From assembly GCA_023715185.1 (NCBI GenBank), contig JAMCAN010000001.1:248001-312000 (forward strand): a DNA stretch of 64,000 bases, given 5' to 3'. Every line of letters begins with the position of its first letter. The stretch's first letter is position 1. The position numbers and the translations under genes were made by a program. The stretch comes from Planococcus sp. MER TA 32b (GTDB lineage Bacteria > Bacillota > Bacilli > Bacillales_A > Planococcaceae). Shown here piece by piece: positions 31,148-39,641 of the stretch. The notes beneath the pieces are model-generated. The model was not told where the DNA came from. It did no database searches and saw nothing but the letters and a program-made list of their open reading frames with translations.

Positions 31148-32455
31148 TTATTCGCTTAAAAGCGGCGCTTTTTCCACGCTGCGCGGTTCCGGCAAAACAG
31201 CCGTCTTTTCTTTTGCCGTTTCTTTGACCGGCGGATTCGCCATTAAAGCAGCCGCCATGCCGATTGCCGGGAACAGCATCAAAGCCCAGAGAATTTCCGC
31301 GTAGCCGCCGAATACATCAAAGGCAATGCCGAGCGGCAGCGGGCCAAGCGCGGATCCGGTAACAATCATCGCCATCGAAATGCCGCTGATGCTGCCGATA
31401 TGCTTGCGGCCGAAATAATTTGGCCAGACAACAGCCATGACGATACGCTCCATTCCCATGCTGACGCCCCACACCAGGCCGAAGATAATGGCAGCCGCCA
31501 TGAAATCCGCATTTTGCAGCAGCAGAAGCGAAACGATTTCGCCGGCAAATACCAGTACCAGCATATACTGCACTTTTACTTTATCGAGCAGCAAGCCCGT
31601 CAGGAAAGTGACTGGCAGACCGATCAATGCCGTTAAACTCAAGATGCCTGCAGCGGCTTCAAGTGACAGCGAATTTTCCTTGAAAATAGAAACCAGATGA
31701 AATGTCAGGCCGGTGTTCACGATACCGGGAATAGCGGCACAGACGAGCAATAACCAGAAAGCGCGTGTTTTGGAAGCTTCATTGACAGACCAGCTGGCTT
31801 CTTCAACAGCCTTTTTCTTTTTATCCGCTTTTTCCGCAGCTCCATTATCCGGCAGCAAGCCGACATCTTCAGGGGAATTCCGGATCAGGAACAGGGCGAG
31901 CGGCGTGAACAGCACAATGATGATAGCGCCAAGCACCATCCAGGACATCCGCCAGCCGAACGCCTCGATCAGCCAGACATTGAGCAGCGGAAACGCCGCT
32001 GAACTGACCAGTCCGCCGATTGCGGCGATGCTGAGCGCGCGTCCTCTCTTTTTCACAAACCATTGCGGAATCAGTGAATTCGAAATCAGCGCCATTGAAC
32101 CCTGGCCCAATAAGCGAATAAAGAAGAAACCGATGAACAGCATAAGCAAACTGGTGACGAAACTATTGAACAGGCAGGCGACCGCCAGCAGAACGGACAC
32201 GACCACCGCCATTTTCCGCGAACCATTGCGGTCGATCAGTCGCCCGACGAAAAACAGCAGAAAACCTGCAGCAAGCGTCGCGCCTGAATAGATGCCGGAT
32301 ACCGTCGAGCGGCTCCAGCCAAAGTCCTGTATATAATAATCGATGAAAATCGAATTTGAATAAGTTTGTCCGGGGCCTGAGAAGAACTGCGATAAAGCCG
32401 CAATCGCGACGATAACCCAGCCATAGTGGAAGTTGTTGGCGGCAAATTGTTTCAT
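31148..32455 (-). CDS. MFS transporter
   Basis: The 435-residue protein has twelve predicted helices split by a central Lys-rich loop (about residues 207-222, EKADKKKKAVEE). The first-half loop GRLIDRNGSRK matches the MFS signature between helices 2 and 3, and GLLLDKVKV is the second-half equivalent. It resembles the oxalate/formate antiporter-like or monocarboxylate group (GWVIVAIAALSQFFSGPGQTY start), but the substrate is unknown. GGAG lies about 13 bases before the ATG. It is divergent from the ribonucleotide reductase operon. Confidence 0.85.
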   Translation of the reverse strand: MKQFAANNFHYGWVIVAIAALSQFFSGPGQTYSNSIFIDYYIQDFGWSRSTVSGIYSGATLAAGFLLFFVGRLIDRNGSRKMAVVVSVLLAVACLFNSFVTSLLMLFIGFFFIRLLGQGSMALISNSLIPQWFVKKRGRALSIAAIGGLVSSAAFPLLNVWLIEAFGWRMSWMVLGAIIIVLFTPLALFLIRNSPEDVGLLPDNGAAEKADKKKKAVEEASWSVNEASKTRAFWLLLVCAAIPGIVNTGLTFHLVSIFKENSLSLEAAAGILSLTALIGLPVTFLTGLLLDKVKVQYMLVLVFAGEIVSLLLLQNADFMAAAIIFGLVWGVSMGMERIVMAVVWPNYFGRKHIGSISGISMAMIVTGSALGPLPLGIAFDVFGGYAEILWALMLFPAIGMAAALMANPPVKETAKEKTAVLPEPRSVEKAPLLSE

Positions 32456-32731
32456 TCTGAAATTGCATCTCCATTAATATAGTATTCCATAATTCAAAAT
32501 CGGTATGTAAATTTAATACTCAAACATCAGTTTCTTATCATAGCATAATTAATTTTGAAATAAAGTATATGAGACCACAGTAATAAAAATGAAATCTATC
32601 TGATAATTGTTATTTTCAGATAATCAATTCTTCTCTTTCATATTTGATTTCGATTGCTATAATCGAGAGAGTGGATTTTACGGAAAGAAAACAAAATCTG
32701 CCCTTGCCAAAAAATACTGGCTAAGATATAG

Positions 32732-32759
32732 TTTAGAAATACAATATTTAGTGTATAAT
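32732..32759 (+). promoter_or_regulatory. promoter of the ribonucleotide reductase operon
   Basis: TATAAT at 32754-32759 is a perfect -10. The best -35 is TTTAGA at 32732-32737 (16-bp spacer), which is weak. The -10 lies between two NrdR boxes, so both boxes would cover RNA polymerase. Confidence 0.65.
32739..32754 (+). promoter_or_regulatory. NrdR box 1
   Basis: ATACAATATTTAGTGT matches the NrdR box consensus ACACWATATATWGTGT at nearly all positions. Box 2 begins 31 bp later, the usual three-turn spacing for paired NrdR boxes. Confidence 0.85.
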
Positions 32760-32769
32760 ACATGAGAAA

Positions 32770-32785
32770 ACACAATATATAGTGA
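32770..32785 (+). promoter_or_regulatory. NrdR box 2
   Basis: ACACAATATATAGTGA is almost a perfect NrdR box. It lies over the expected transcription start, 31 bp after box 1. NrdR represses nrd genes when dATP is abundant. Confidence 0.9.
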
Positions 32786-32793
32786 AAACCGAT

Positions 32794-32947
32794 AATGAAG
32801 GTGCCTGAAAAGGCTTAATAGGGAAACCGGTGGAAATCCGGTGCTGTACCCGCAACTGTAAGTGCTGACGAGCTATGGAAACCACTGTCGAAAGATGGGA
32901 AGGCCATAGCAGAGGATGACGCACAAGCCAGGAGACCTGCCTTCGTT
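32794..32947 (+). ncRNA. cobalamin (B12) riboswitch
   Basis: P1 is formed by AATGAAGG (32794-32801) and CCTTCGTT (32939-32946). Inside are the conserved segments GGGAAACCGGTGGAAATCC, GCTGTACCCGCAACTGTA and the B12 box AGCCAGGAGACCTGCC (about 32927-32942). This is a complete cobalamin aptamer. Together with the terminator at 33051 it should stop transcription of the downstream class I ribonucleotide reductase genes when adenosylcobalamin is present, as is known for B12-independent isozymes in other bacteria. Confidence 0.97.
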
Positions 32948-33050
32948 ATATGTTAATTGCCTTCTCCGGGAGCTGGGGGGTATAACGATGGTCTTATCGG
33001 GGAACAGTGCTTTTTTTCTGCTGTTGTACCCTTTGATGCTGCGTTTATCC

Positions 33051-33085
33051 AACCCATCCTCTCTCCGGAGAAGATGGGTTTTTTC
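33051..33085 (+). terminator. riboswitch expression-platform terminator
   Basis: AACCCATC pairs with GATGGGTT, extended by CTCTC/GAGAA around TCCG, followed by TTTTTC. It lies about 100 bases after the aptamer and 40 bases before the first gene. Confidence 0.9.
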
Positions 33086-33121
33086 TATGGGCGTGTTTTA
33101 TTCGAAGGGATGATGAACTTA

Positions 33122-33607
33122 ATGGAACAGCAGATTTCAGCAGGCATATCACGGACAATTCAGACGAGGCTGGTGCTGCCGCCGGATACGAATCACATGG
33201 GTACCATTTTTGGCGGAACGGTGCTCGCCTATATCGACGAAATTGCAGCGATCACGGCGATGAAGCACAGCGGCAAAGTCGTTGTGACGGCATCGATTGA
33301 TACGGTCAATTTCCTGTCGTCGGCAAGGATCGGCAATGTGCTGATCCTGGAAGGCGTGGTCATTTCAACCGGCCGGACTTCCATGGAAGTGTATGTGAAA
33401 GCGGAATGCCAGGATATTGAAACGCGCGGCCGGACGCTGACGACAACCGCTATTCTTACGATGGTCGCAGTTGACGAAAACGGCAAGCCGACGCCTGTTC
33501 CGGGGGTCATTCCTGAAACAGACAAAGAAGAGTACTTATTCAAGAGCGCACAGGCACGGAAAGAACGCCGCATGAAACTGAACGAATTCGCGAAGGAGCT
33601 GGTCTAG
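33122..33607 (+). CDS. acyl-CoA thioesterase, hotdog fold (YkhA-like)
   Basis: The 161-residue protein shows the hotdog signature LVLPPDTNHMGTIFGGTVLAYIDEIAAITAM, with N-H-x-x-G-T-x-F-G-G-x-x-x-x-x-x-D as in YkhA/BACH thioesterases, followed by the core strand VVVTASIDTVNFL. It hydrolyses acyl-CoA. ATG 33122 is used; ATG 33110 and 33113 nearby are alternatives (AAGGG at 33105). It is the first gene after the B12 riboswitch and abuts nrdA directly. Why a thioesterase sits in a nucleotide-reduction operon is unclear. Confidence 0.88.
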   Translation: MEQQISAGISRTIQTRLVLPPDTNHMGTIFGGTVLAYIDEIAAITAMKHSGKVVVTASIDTVNFLSSARIGNVLILEGVVISTGRTSMEVYVKAECQDIETRGRTLTTTAILTMVAVDENGKPTPVPGVIPETDKEEYLFKSAQARKERRMKLNEFAKELV

Positions 33608-35890
33608 ATGAAAATGGGAATCTCAACAGAAATGGATGCAGTCGAAAAAGCGCTGGAGCGTGCCGAGCGGCTGCATGGGCTCGATACCACAGCATTGCGG
33701 GATAAAATCGGAGAGTTGGATGGCAAGATCGACACGGAACAATCCATGTTATATGCGCTGAACCGCATTTCGATGGATGAACCGAAATGGACATTCCTGG
33801 CGGCAGAACTTTATTGCAGCGAGCTTTACCGGCAGGCGGCAGCAAGTCGCGGCTACGAAGCGCAGGAGAAATACGGCGATTTCTACCAGCTGGTAGAAAA
33901 ACTCTCATGTATCGGCATTTATTCGGAAGAGTTGCTGGCGGCATATTCGGAAACGGAAATCCGTGAACTGGGGGCAGTCATCGAGCCGGAACGCGACCAG
34001 CTGTTCAATTACATCGGTTTGTTCCTGCTCTCGGACCGCTATCTGGCAAAAAATTACGAAGGCAATTTACACGAGTTGCCACAGGAGCGCTTTTTGATCA
34101 TCGCCATGGCATTGATGCAGAACGAGCCTGCAGCGAAACGGACAGAACTTGTGCGGGAAGCGTATTGGGCAATGAGTAATCTGTATATGACGGTGGCGAC
34201 GCCGACCCTGTCGAATGCCGGCAAAAGCTTCGGGCAATTGTCTTCCTGCTTTATCGATACGGTTGATGATTCGCTGGACGGCATCTACCTGAACAACTGG
34301 GACATTGCGCGCCTCAGCAAAGACGGCGGCGGACTCGGCATCTATTACGGCAAAGTACGCGCGCTCGGGTCGGATATCAAGAAATTCAAAGGAAATTCAT
34401 CCGGCGTCATTCCATGGATCCGCCTGGTCAACGATACGGCGGTCAGCGTCGATCAGCTCGGTCAGCGGCAAGGTGCGGTAGCGGTCTACCTGGACGTTTT
34501 CCATAAAGACATCATGAACGGCTTTCTGGATCTGAAAACGAATAATGGCGATGAGCGCCGCAAAGCGCATGACATCTTCACCGGCGTATCGATTCCGGAT
34601 CTGTTTATGGAGAAATTGCAGGAAACGGATGAAAACGGCCGCAGTGTCGGCGAATGGAATACCTTCTGCCCGCATCAGGTAAAGCAGGTGATGGGCTGGA
34701 AAGATACGAACGGCAATGCGCTTGGTCTGGAAGATTTCTATGATGAAACCGACCGTACCTACTTCACCGAAAAATACGAAGAAGCGGTCGCGAATCCTTT
34801 ATTGCCGCGTAAGACGTACCGGGCAATGGATATCATGGCGCGCATTATGGTGTCGCAGCTGGAAACGGGCACGCCGTATATGTTCTACCGCGACGAAGTC
34901 AACCGCCAGAATCCGAACAAGCACCTCCGTGGACGCGGTTTGACGTCGATTTACTGCAGTAATCTGTGCAGCGAAATAGCGCAAAACATGTCAGCGACAA
35001 CGATTGTCAAAGAATTCACCGATGAAGACGGCAATCTGGTGATGGTGCGTAAACCGGGTGATTTCGTCGTCTGTAACCTGTCATCGATCAATTTGCCGCG
35101 TGCCGTGAAAGCGGATGTGCTGGAGCGCCTGGTGCCGATTCAGATGCGCATGCTGGATAACGTCATCGATTTGAACACGATTTCTGTAGGGCAGGCTGAT
35201 GCCACGAATAAAAAATATCGCGCTGTTGGAATTGGATCTTACGGTTGGCACCATCTGCTGGCGCTCGAAGGAATCCATTGGGAGACGGAAGAAGCGGTGG
35301 AATATGCGGATAGTTTATACGAAGAATTCGCCTACCATGCCATCCGCTCATCCATGGAGCTTGCGAAAGAAAAAGGCAGCTATAGTGAGTTTGCCGGCTC
35401 GGAATGGCAGACTGGCGAATACTTCAGCCGCAAGGGCTATGAAGGTGAGAAATGGCAGGAGCTGCAACAGGAAATTGCAGAGAACGGCGTCCGCAACGGC
35501 TGGATGATGGCCGTTGCACCGAACTCGTCGACCGCGAAAATCGGCGGCTCGACAGACGGCATCGATCCGCTCTACGCCGTGGAATACGCGGAAGAGAAGA
35601 AGAACTTCAAATTTAAAGTGACGGCGCCGGATCTTGATCACCGGACGTACGATTATTACCGCCGCGCGAGACATGTATTGGACCAGAAATGGAGTATCCG
35701 TCAGAATGCTGCAAGACAGCGCCATATCGATCAGGCAATCAGCTTTAATCTGTATGTGCCGCATACGGTAAAAGCGAAGGAATTGCTGGAGCTTCATCTG
35801 GAGGCGTGGCAGCAGGGATTGAAAACGACTTATTACGTACGCAGCACGTCGCAGGCAGAAATCGAAGAATGCGAAGCGTGCCAAAGCTGA
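33608..35890 (+). CDS. nrdA: class I ribonucleotide reductase, large subunit
   Basis: The 760-residue catalytic subunit has the redox cysteine pair Cys214 (LSSCF) and Cys489 (VVCNLSS), the thiyl-radical Cys454 within NLCSEI (Asn452, Glu456), the radical-transfer pair Tyr742-Tyr743 (TTYYVRSTSQ) and a C-terminal CEAC reducing motif. The N-terminus lacks a recognisable ATP cone, so dATP feedback at an activity site is not expected. It reduces ribonucleoside diphosphates. AAGGAG precedes the ATG, which directly follows the thioesterase stop. NrdE naming is possible; the Ia/Ib subclass is not certain. Confidence 0.95.
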   Translation: MKMGISTEMDAVEKALERAERLHGLDTTALRDKIGELDGKIDTEQSMLYALNRISMDEPKWTFLAAELYCSELYRQAAASRGYEAQEKYGDFYQLVEKLSCIGIYSEELLAAYSETEIRELGAVIEPERDQLFNYIGLFLLSDRYLAKNYEGNLHELPQERFLIIAMALMQNEPAAKRTELVREAYWAMSNLYMTVATPTLSNAGKSFGQLSSCFIDTVDDSLDGIYLNNWDIARLSKDGGGLGIYYGKVRALGSDIKKFKGNSSGVIPWIRLVNDTAVSVDQLGQRQGAVAVYLDVFHKDIMNGFLDLKTNNGDERRKAHDIFTGVSIPDLFMEKLQETDENGRSVGEWNTFCPHQVKQVMGWKDTNGNALGLEDFYDETDRTYFTEKYEEAVANPLLPRKTYRAMDIMARIMVSQLETGTPYMFYRDEVNRQNPNKHLRGRGLTSIYCSNLCSEIAQNMSATTIVKEFTDEDGNLVMVRKPGDFVVCNLSSINLPRAVKADVLERLVPIQMRMLDNVIDLNTISVGQADATNKKYRAVGIGSYGWHHLLALEGIHWETEEAVEYADSLYEEFAYHAIRSSMELAKEKGSYSEFAGSEWQTGEYFSRKGYEGEKWQELQQEIAENGVRNGWMMAVAPNSSTAKIGGSTDGIDPLYAVEYAEEKKNFKFKVTAPDLDHRTYDYYRRARHVLDQKWSIRQNAARQRHIDQAISFNLYVPHTVKAKELLELHLEAWQQGLKTTYYVRSTSQAEIEECEACQS

Positions 35891-35900
35891 GGGAGGACTA

Positions 35901-36950
35901 ATGATGGCAATTGATACACCTTTAACGAAGATCAAATTGCTCAACCCGGAGCATCCAAATAAATCGACAGGCATCCTGAACGGCAAATCTTCCGGATTAT
36001 TGAATTGGAACGATATTGCCTATCCGCAGATGTACGATCTGTACCAGACGCTCTTGTCGAATTTCTGGAAAGCACAGGAAATCAATATGCAGGACGACAT
36101 TAAACAATGGGATCATCTGACGGATACGGAGCGGGACGTTTTCCTCCGGATCAATACGCAGTTGGCATCGCTCGATTCCTTGCAGACACCGACGATGACG
36201 ATGGCGATGGATTACGTGACCGACTCAAGTTTCAAAGCGATTTTTGCGGTCATCTCCCAGCAGGAGGCGGTACACAACGAATCGTATTCCTATATATTGA
36301 GTTCGCTTGTATCGGTCGCGGAACAGAATGCACGCTTTGACCAGGCGAAAAGCGATCCGGTCGTGCGGAAGCGCAATGAAGGGATTCTCGATGCTTATGA
36401 GGAATTCCGGCAAAATCCGACGCCGCAGACTTTATTCCAGCTGGGCATCAATTCGATTAATCTCGAGGGGATTTATTTCTATGCCGGCTTCGCATTCTTC
36501 TATCACCTGGCGCGCCAGCAGAAGATGCTGAAGACGAGCACGATGATCAGTTATATCCAGCGCGATGAGATGCAGCACGCTTATTTCATCGGCCAATTCG
36601 TCCGTATTTTATTGACGGAGAATCCAGAGTTGAACAATGAAGAAAACATCGACTATATTTACCGGACGGTCGATCAGGCAGTGCAGCTTGAAAAGGAATG
36701 GGCCGAGTATATCCTGGCTGATATCGAAGGACTCGATTTGGACGAATTCGGTGACTATGTCGAATATCTTGCGAATAAACGATTGCGCCAGCTGGGCATG
36801 AAAAACCTCTACGAAGAACGCAGCAATCCGATGCCATGGATCCAGGTATTCGGTGATGATATGATGAACGGCACGAAATCGGATTTCTTTGAACAGAAAT
36901 CGCGTACCTATTCGAAAGTGTCCCAGTCCAATGGGTTTGATGAACTGTAA
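35901..36950 (+). CDS. nrdB: class I ribonucleotide reductase, small (radical) subunit
   Basis: The 349-residue ferritin-like subunit has all six metal ligands: Asp92 (SLDSLQ), Glu122 and His125 (QEAVHNES), Glu189 (NLEGIYF), Glu223 and His226 (RDEMQH). Tyr129 lies four residues after His125, where the radical tyrosine is expected. It therefore looks like an active dimetal-tyrosyl radical protein. GGGAGGA precedes tandem ATGs at 35901/35904. Its 3' end overlaps the flavodoxin gene, which suggests a Mn(III)2 or flavodoxin-assisted cofactor; the metal cannot be read from sequence. Confidence 0.95.
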   Translation: MMAIDTPLTKIKLLNPEHPNKSTGILNGKSSGLLNWNDIAYPQMYDLYQTLLSNFWKAQEINMQDDIKQWDHLTDTERDVFLRINTQLASLDSLQTPTMTMAMDYVTDSSFKAIFAVISQQEAVHNESYSYILSSLVSVAEQNARFDQAKSDPVVRKRNEGILDAYEEFRQNPTPQTLFQLGINSINLEGIYFYAGFAFFYHLARQQKMLKTSTMISYIQRDEMQHAYFIGQFVRILLTENPELNNEENIDYIYRTVDQAVQLEKEWAEYILADIEGLDLDEFGDYVEYLANKRLRQLGMKNLYEERSNPMPWIQVFGDDMMNGTKSDFFEQKSRTYSKVSQSNGFDEL

Positions 36951-37419
36951 TTTTGAAATTGCGATCGTCTATGCATCCGTGACAGGGAACACGCAGGCAG
37001 TGGCTGAAATTTTAACGGAAAGCTTCCGGGCTGCTGGCTTCCTGCCCGATGTTTATGAGATCGATCATTTTGATATAAATAAACTCGGACGTTACGACAT
37101 AGTTGTCATCGGCACGTATACATGGGGAAGCGGAGAAATTCCGGCAGAAATGCAGGAGCTGTTTGAGGCCTTTGAAGAATTGCGGCGTCCTGAACTGGTG
37201 ACGGCTGTGTTCGGGACAGGCGACAGCTTCTTTGCGGAATTCTGCGGAGCGGTCGACCGCTTCCGGAATATGCTGTACGTCCATACCAATCTGGCCGCGA
37301 CGCTGAAGATTGAACTGATGCCGCAGGAAACAGATTTGACGCGGTGTGAAAAGTTTGTCGAAGCGGTGGGCAGGCGGCTGGCGGAAGCTGATGAAAAGAG
37401 AAAAAGCAAAGCGACTTGA
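36940..37419 (+). CDS. flavodoxin linked to ribonucleotide reductase
   Basis: A 159-residue flavodoxin: the FMN phosphate loop ASVTGNTQAVAEIL, and the isoalloxazine loops GTYTWGSGEIP and VFGTGDSFFAEFCGAVDRF. Length and the WGSGEIP loop fit a true short-chain flavodoxin (YkuN/YkuP-like) rather than the smaller NrdI. Its start (ATG 36940 or 36931) lies inside the 3' end of the small-subunit gene, so the two are translated together; it probably assembles or re-reduces the metal-radical cofactor. A strong terminator overlaps its end. Confidence 0.85.
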   Translation: MNCNFEIAIVYASVTGNTQAVAEILTESFRAAGFLPDVYEIDHFDINKLGRYDIVVIGTYTWGSGEIPAEMQELFEAFEELRRPELVTAVFGTGDSFFAEFCGAVDRFRNMLYVHTNLAATLKIELMPQETDLTRCEKFVEAVGRRLAEADEKRKSKAT

Positions 37420-37443
37420 AAGTGGAGTCGCTTTGCTTTTTTG
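37401..37443 (+). terminator. intrinsic terminator of the nrd operon
   Basis: AAAAGCAAAGCGACT and AGTCGCTTTGCTTTT form a perfect 15-bp stem followed by TTG. The 5' arm overlaps the end of the flavodoxin gene. Confidence 0.95.
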
Positions 37444-37460
37444 TTGACGGATTTATGGAG

Positions 37461-37502
37461 AATCGCCGATAAACCTTCAAAAATCGCCGATAAACCCACC
37501 AC
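37461..37502. repeat. 21 bp tandem array, unit AATCGCCGATAAACCTTCAA
   Basis: AATCGCCGATAAACC starts at 37461 and 37482, 21 bp apart; two units only. It lies 18 bp after the nrd terminator. The unit is the same as that of the array at 43914. Confidence 0.75.
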
Positions 37503-37610
37503 GCCGCCTCCCAAAGCCAGCTGCATTTGACCCGCGGTTTTCTGCATGTCAGCTGCCGCTTTGAACCTGTCACCTGAAACAGGAAGCTTCCTTTCATTCA
37601 CATGGTTATA

Positions 37611-37627
37611 GTTTGGTTATACCAAAC
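37611..37627 (+). promoter_or_regulatory. inverted repeat before the ABC exporter operon
   Basis: GTTTGGTTATACCAAAC is a perfect 6-5-6 inverted repeat 17 bases before the start of the ABC ATPase gene, immediately before its ribosome site. A likely operator; the cognate regulator is unknown (the LytTR protein of the operon is a candidate). Confidence 0.55.
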
Positions 37628-37644
37628 AGCAACGGAGGGGTCGT

Positions 37645-38364
37645 ATGAATATCATCCAAGTCAGCGATTTAAGCAAAGCATACGGGGAAAACGAAGTCCT
37701 GAAAGGCCTGGATTTCCAAGCGCGGGCAGGGGAAGTGATCGGGGTCATCGGAAAGAATGGCGCCGGCAAATCCACTTTCCTGGAAATTCTGATGACAATC
37801 AAACATTACGACGGCGGAGCGGTAAAAGTATTCGGCAAAGATCTCGCCTCACTTTCGGCCACTGACCTCGAACAGCTTCGCCGCCAGATATCAGTGGTGC
37901 TGCAGCCGACGCAGTTCTACAAAACGCTGAAAGTCGGTGAATTGCTCCAGCTGTTCAAAAAGTATTACGGATCGGAAGCGGATATCGAAAAGGTGATGGT
38001 CGATTTCAAACTCGAACCGCACCGCAAGAAGTATTTCGATAAGCTCTCCGGCGGCTGGAAGCAGATTGTCAGCCTGGCGATCGCCTTTTTGTCGAAGCCG
38101 AAGCTGCTGATTTTGGATGAGCCGACAACTGGGCTTGACCCGCATATGCGCAATCTGCTCTGGCAGTACATCAAGGACTACAACGCCCGAACAGGAGGCA
38201 CGGTGATTTTAACGACACATAACATGGACGAAGTCGAGCTTTATTGCGATAAGGTGCTGCTGATCGATGAAGGCACGGATGCAATTTTTGGAACGACGGA
38301 ACAGCTGCTTCGAAGCGGCTATCGGTCGATCAATGAATTCTATTTGGCGAAAGTGACTGCATAA
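37645..38364 (+). CDS. ABC transporter ATP-binding protein (exporter)
   Basis: The 239-residue ATPase has Walker A GKNGAGKST, Q-loop VVLQPTQ, a signature LSGGW, Walker B LLILDEPTTGLDP and the switch histidine in LTTHNMDE. It belongs to the CcmA/NatA group that drives ABC-2 permeases. ACGGAGGGG precedes the ATG. It begins an operon with the permease, a LytTR regulator and a DUF3021 membrane protein; such sets usually export a peptide or lipophilic toxic compound. The cargo is unknown. Confidence 0.92.
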   Translation: MNIIQVSDLSKAYGENEVLKGLDFQARAGEVIGVIGKNGAGKSTFLEILMTIKHYDGGAVKVFGKDLASLSATDLEQLRRQISVVLQPTQFYKTLKVGELLQLFKKYYGSEADIEKVMVDFKLEPHRKKYFDKLSGGWKQIVSLAIAFLSKPKLLILDEPTTGLDPHMRNLLWQYIKDYNARTGGTVILTTHNMDEVELYCDKVLLIDEGTDAIFGTTEQLLRSGYRSINEFYLAKVTA

Positions 38365-38377
38365 GGAGGAGTTAAAA

Positions 38378-39121
38378 ATGTTAGCGACACAATTGAAATA
38401 CGATCTCATTATGTTTTCCCGTGAATTATTCTATGTGATCTTTACGCTTGCTGTGCCTCCGCTGTCGTATCTTTTCCTGGGACAATTGTTCGGTGGCCAG
38501 CTCTATGCCGGTAATTTGAATTATGCTCAAGTCTACACACCGGCATTCATTTTGCTCATCACTTTCACGGTCATCTTCTTTGCTTTCGGGTTCGACCAGG
38601 TGGCTCACCGTACAACGGGTGTGGAAAAGCGCATCCAGCTGACGCCGGTTTCCAAAAGCATCCTGCTTCTTTCTGGCATCATCCGGTCGCTGATCATCAC
38701 CAGCTTTGGCTATGTCCTGATTTATGCCATCGGAATCACGGTCTACTCGCTGGAGTTTGAACCCGGAAGCGCACTCCGCAGCTACGCCGTTTTTATTATT
38801 TTCAACGCCGTCCTGCTGCTGATTGCGTCGGCAGTTTACTCGTTTTTCATGAATGACAAAAGCGCGCTCATCTTTTCCATCGTCATTTTCCAGGTGGTCA
38901 TGCTGACGGGGGGATTTGCGATGCCGGTCGACAGGATGCCGGAAATCGTCCAGACCATCGCCGCCCTGAATCCCTTGTATCATATGAATAAAATCTTTAC
39001 GGCTGTCTGGAACAGTCAATTGCAGTTTGAAAGCGGAGTGTTTATTTCCATCGGGTACCTCATTTTCCTGACAGTTGGATCGCTTATTGTTCTGAAGTCG
39101 AAAGGGAACAGGAAATATTAG
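38378..39121 (+). CDS. ABC-2 type permease
   Basis: The 247-residue protein has six helices in the ABC-2 pattern: an N-terminal helix at about 20-40, a pair at about 55-75 and 100-125, and the last pair near 140-190 and 220-240, with the extracellular loop ending MPEIVQTIAALNPLYHMNKIF, typical of NodJ/DrrB-like exporters. It forms the channel for the ATPase encoded 13 bases upstream. AAGGAGG precedes the ATG. Confidence 0.9.
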   Translation: MLATQLKYDLIMFSRELFYVIFTLAVPPLSYLFLGQLFGGQLYAGNLNYAQVYTPAFILLITFTVIFFAFGFDQVAHRTTGVEKRIQLTPVSKSILLLSGIIRSLIITSFGYVLIYAIGITVYSLEFEPGSALRSYAVFIIFNAVLLLIASAVYSFFMNDKSALIFSIVIFQVVMLTGGFAMPVDRMPEIVQTIAALNPLYHMNKIFTAVWNSQLQFESGVFISIGYLIFLTVGSLIVLKSKGNRKY

Positions 39122-39182
39122 CAAAATCCCTGGAGACAGAAAGTGTTTGAACATTTACACTATTGATGAGGGGTGACGGGAA

Positions 39183-39641
39183 ATGAAAGTGTCATTGGAC
39201 ATCGATAGTGCATACGAAGAAACGAAAGTGACCATCCACTGCAGGGAAATGGACGATTCCATAAAAAACATTCTCGATTTTTTAAAAGGGCAGAAAACCG
39301 AATTTCTTGTCGGCAAAGACGGAGAGATGCAGCATATCCTTAAACTGGACATCATCCATTATTTTCATACTGATAAAGACGGTGTCAAGGCTGTGACGGC
39401 AAAAGGTGAATTCCGGCTGAAAGAGAAACTGTATGAACTGGAAGAAATCCTGCCGGCCAGCCGCTTTATCCGGCTGTCGAAATCGGTGATCGCCAATCTG
39501 CATGAACTGAGCCGGTTCGAAGCTTCATTTAATGGGACACTGGCTGTCTATTTCAAGTCGGGTGCAAAGCAATATGTGTCCCGCAACTATGTCAGCGCCA
39601 TAAAAGAATCGCTGATGGTGAACAGGAGGAAAGGCAAATGA
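39183..39641 (+). CDS. LytTR DNA-binding protein without receiver domain
   Basis: Residues about 50-150 form a LytTR domain: DIIHYFHTDKDGVKAVTAKGEFRLKEKLYELEEILPASRFIRLSKSVIANL (quoted in part by positions 56-105), with the Phe-Ile-Arg-x-x-Lys-Ser motif that contacts DNA. The N-terminus has no receiver or kinase domain, so it is not a classical response regulator. It overlaps the DUF3021 gene by four bases. LytTR-DUF3021 pairs act as regulator plus membrane antagonist in streptococci (LytTR regulatory systems), and the same is likely here for the exporter. Confidence 0.9.
   Translation: MKVSLDIDSAYEETKVTIHCREMDDSIKNILDFLKGQKTEFLVGKDGEMQHILKLDIIHYFHTDKDGVKAVTAKGEFRLKEKLYELEEILPASRFIRLSKSVIANLHELSRFEASFNGTLAVYFKSGAKQYVSRNYVSAIKESLMVNRRKGK

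Noticed and set aside
32957..33121. N-terminal extension of the thioesterase
   Set aside because: The frame is open, but it runs through the riboswitch expression platform and terminator, and the hotdog domain starts after 33122.
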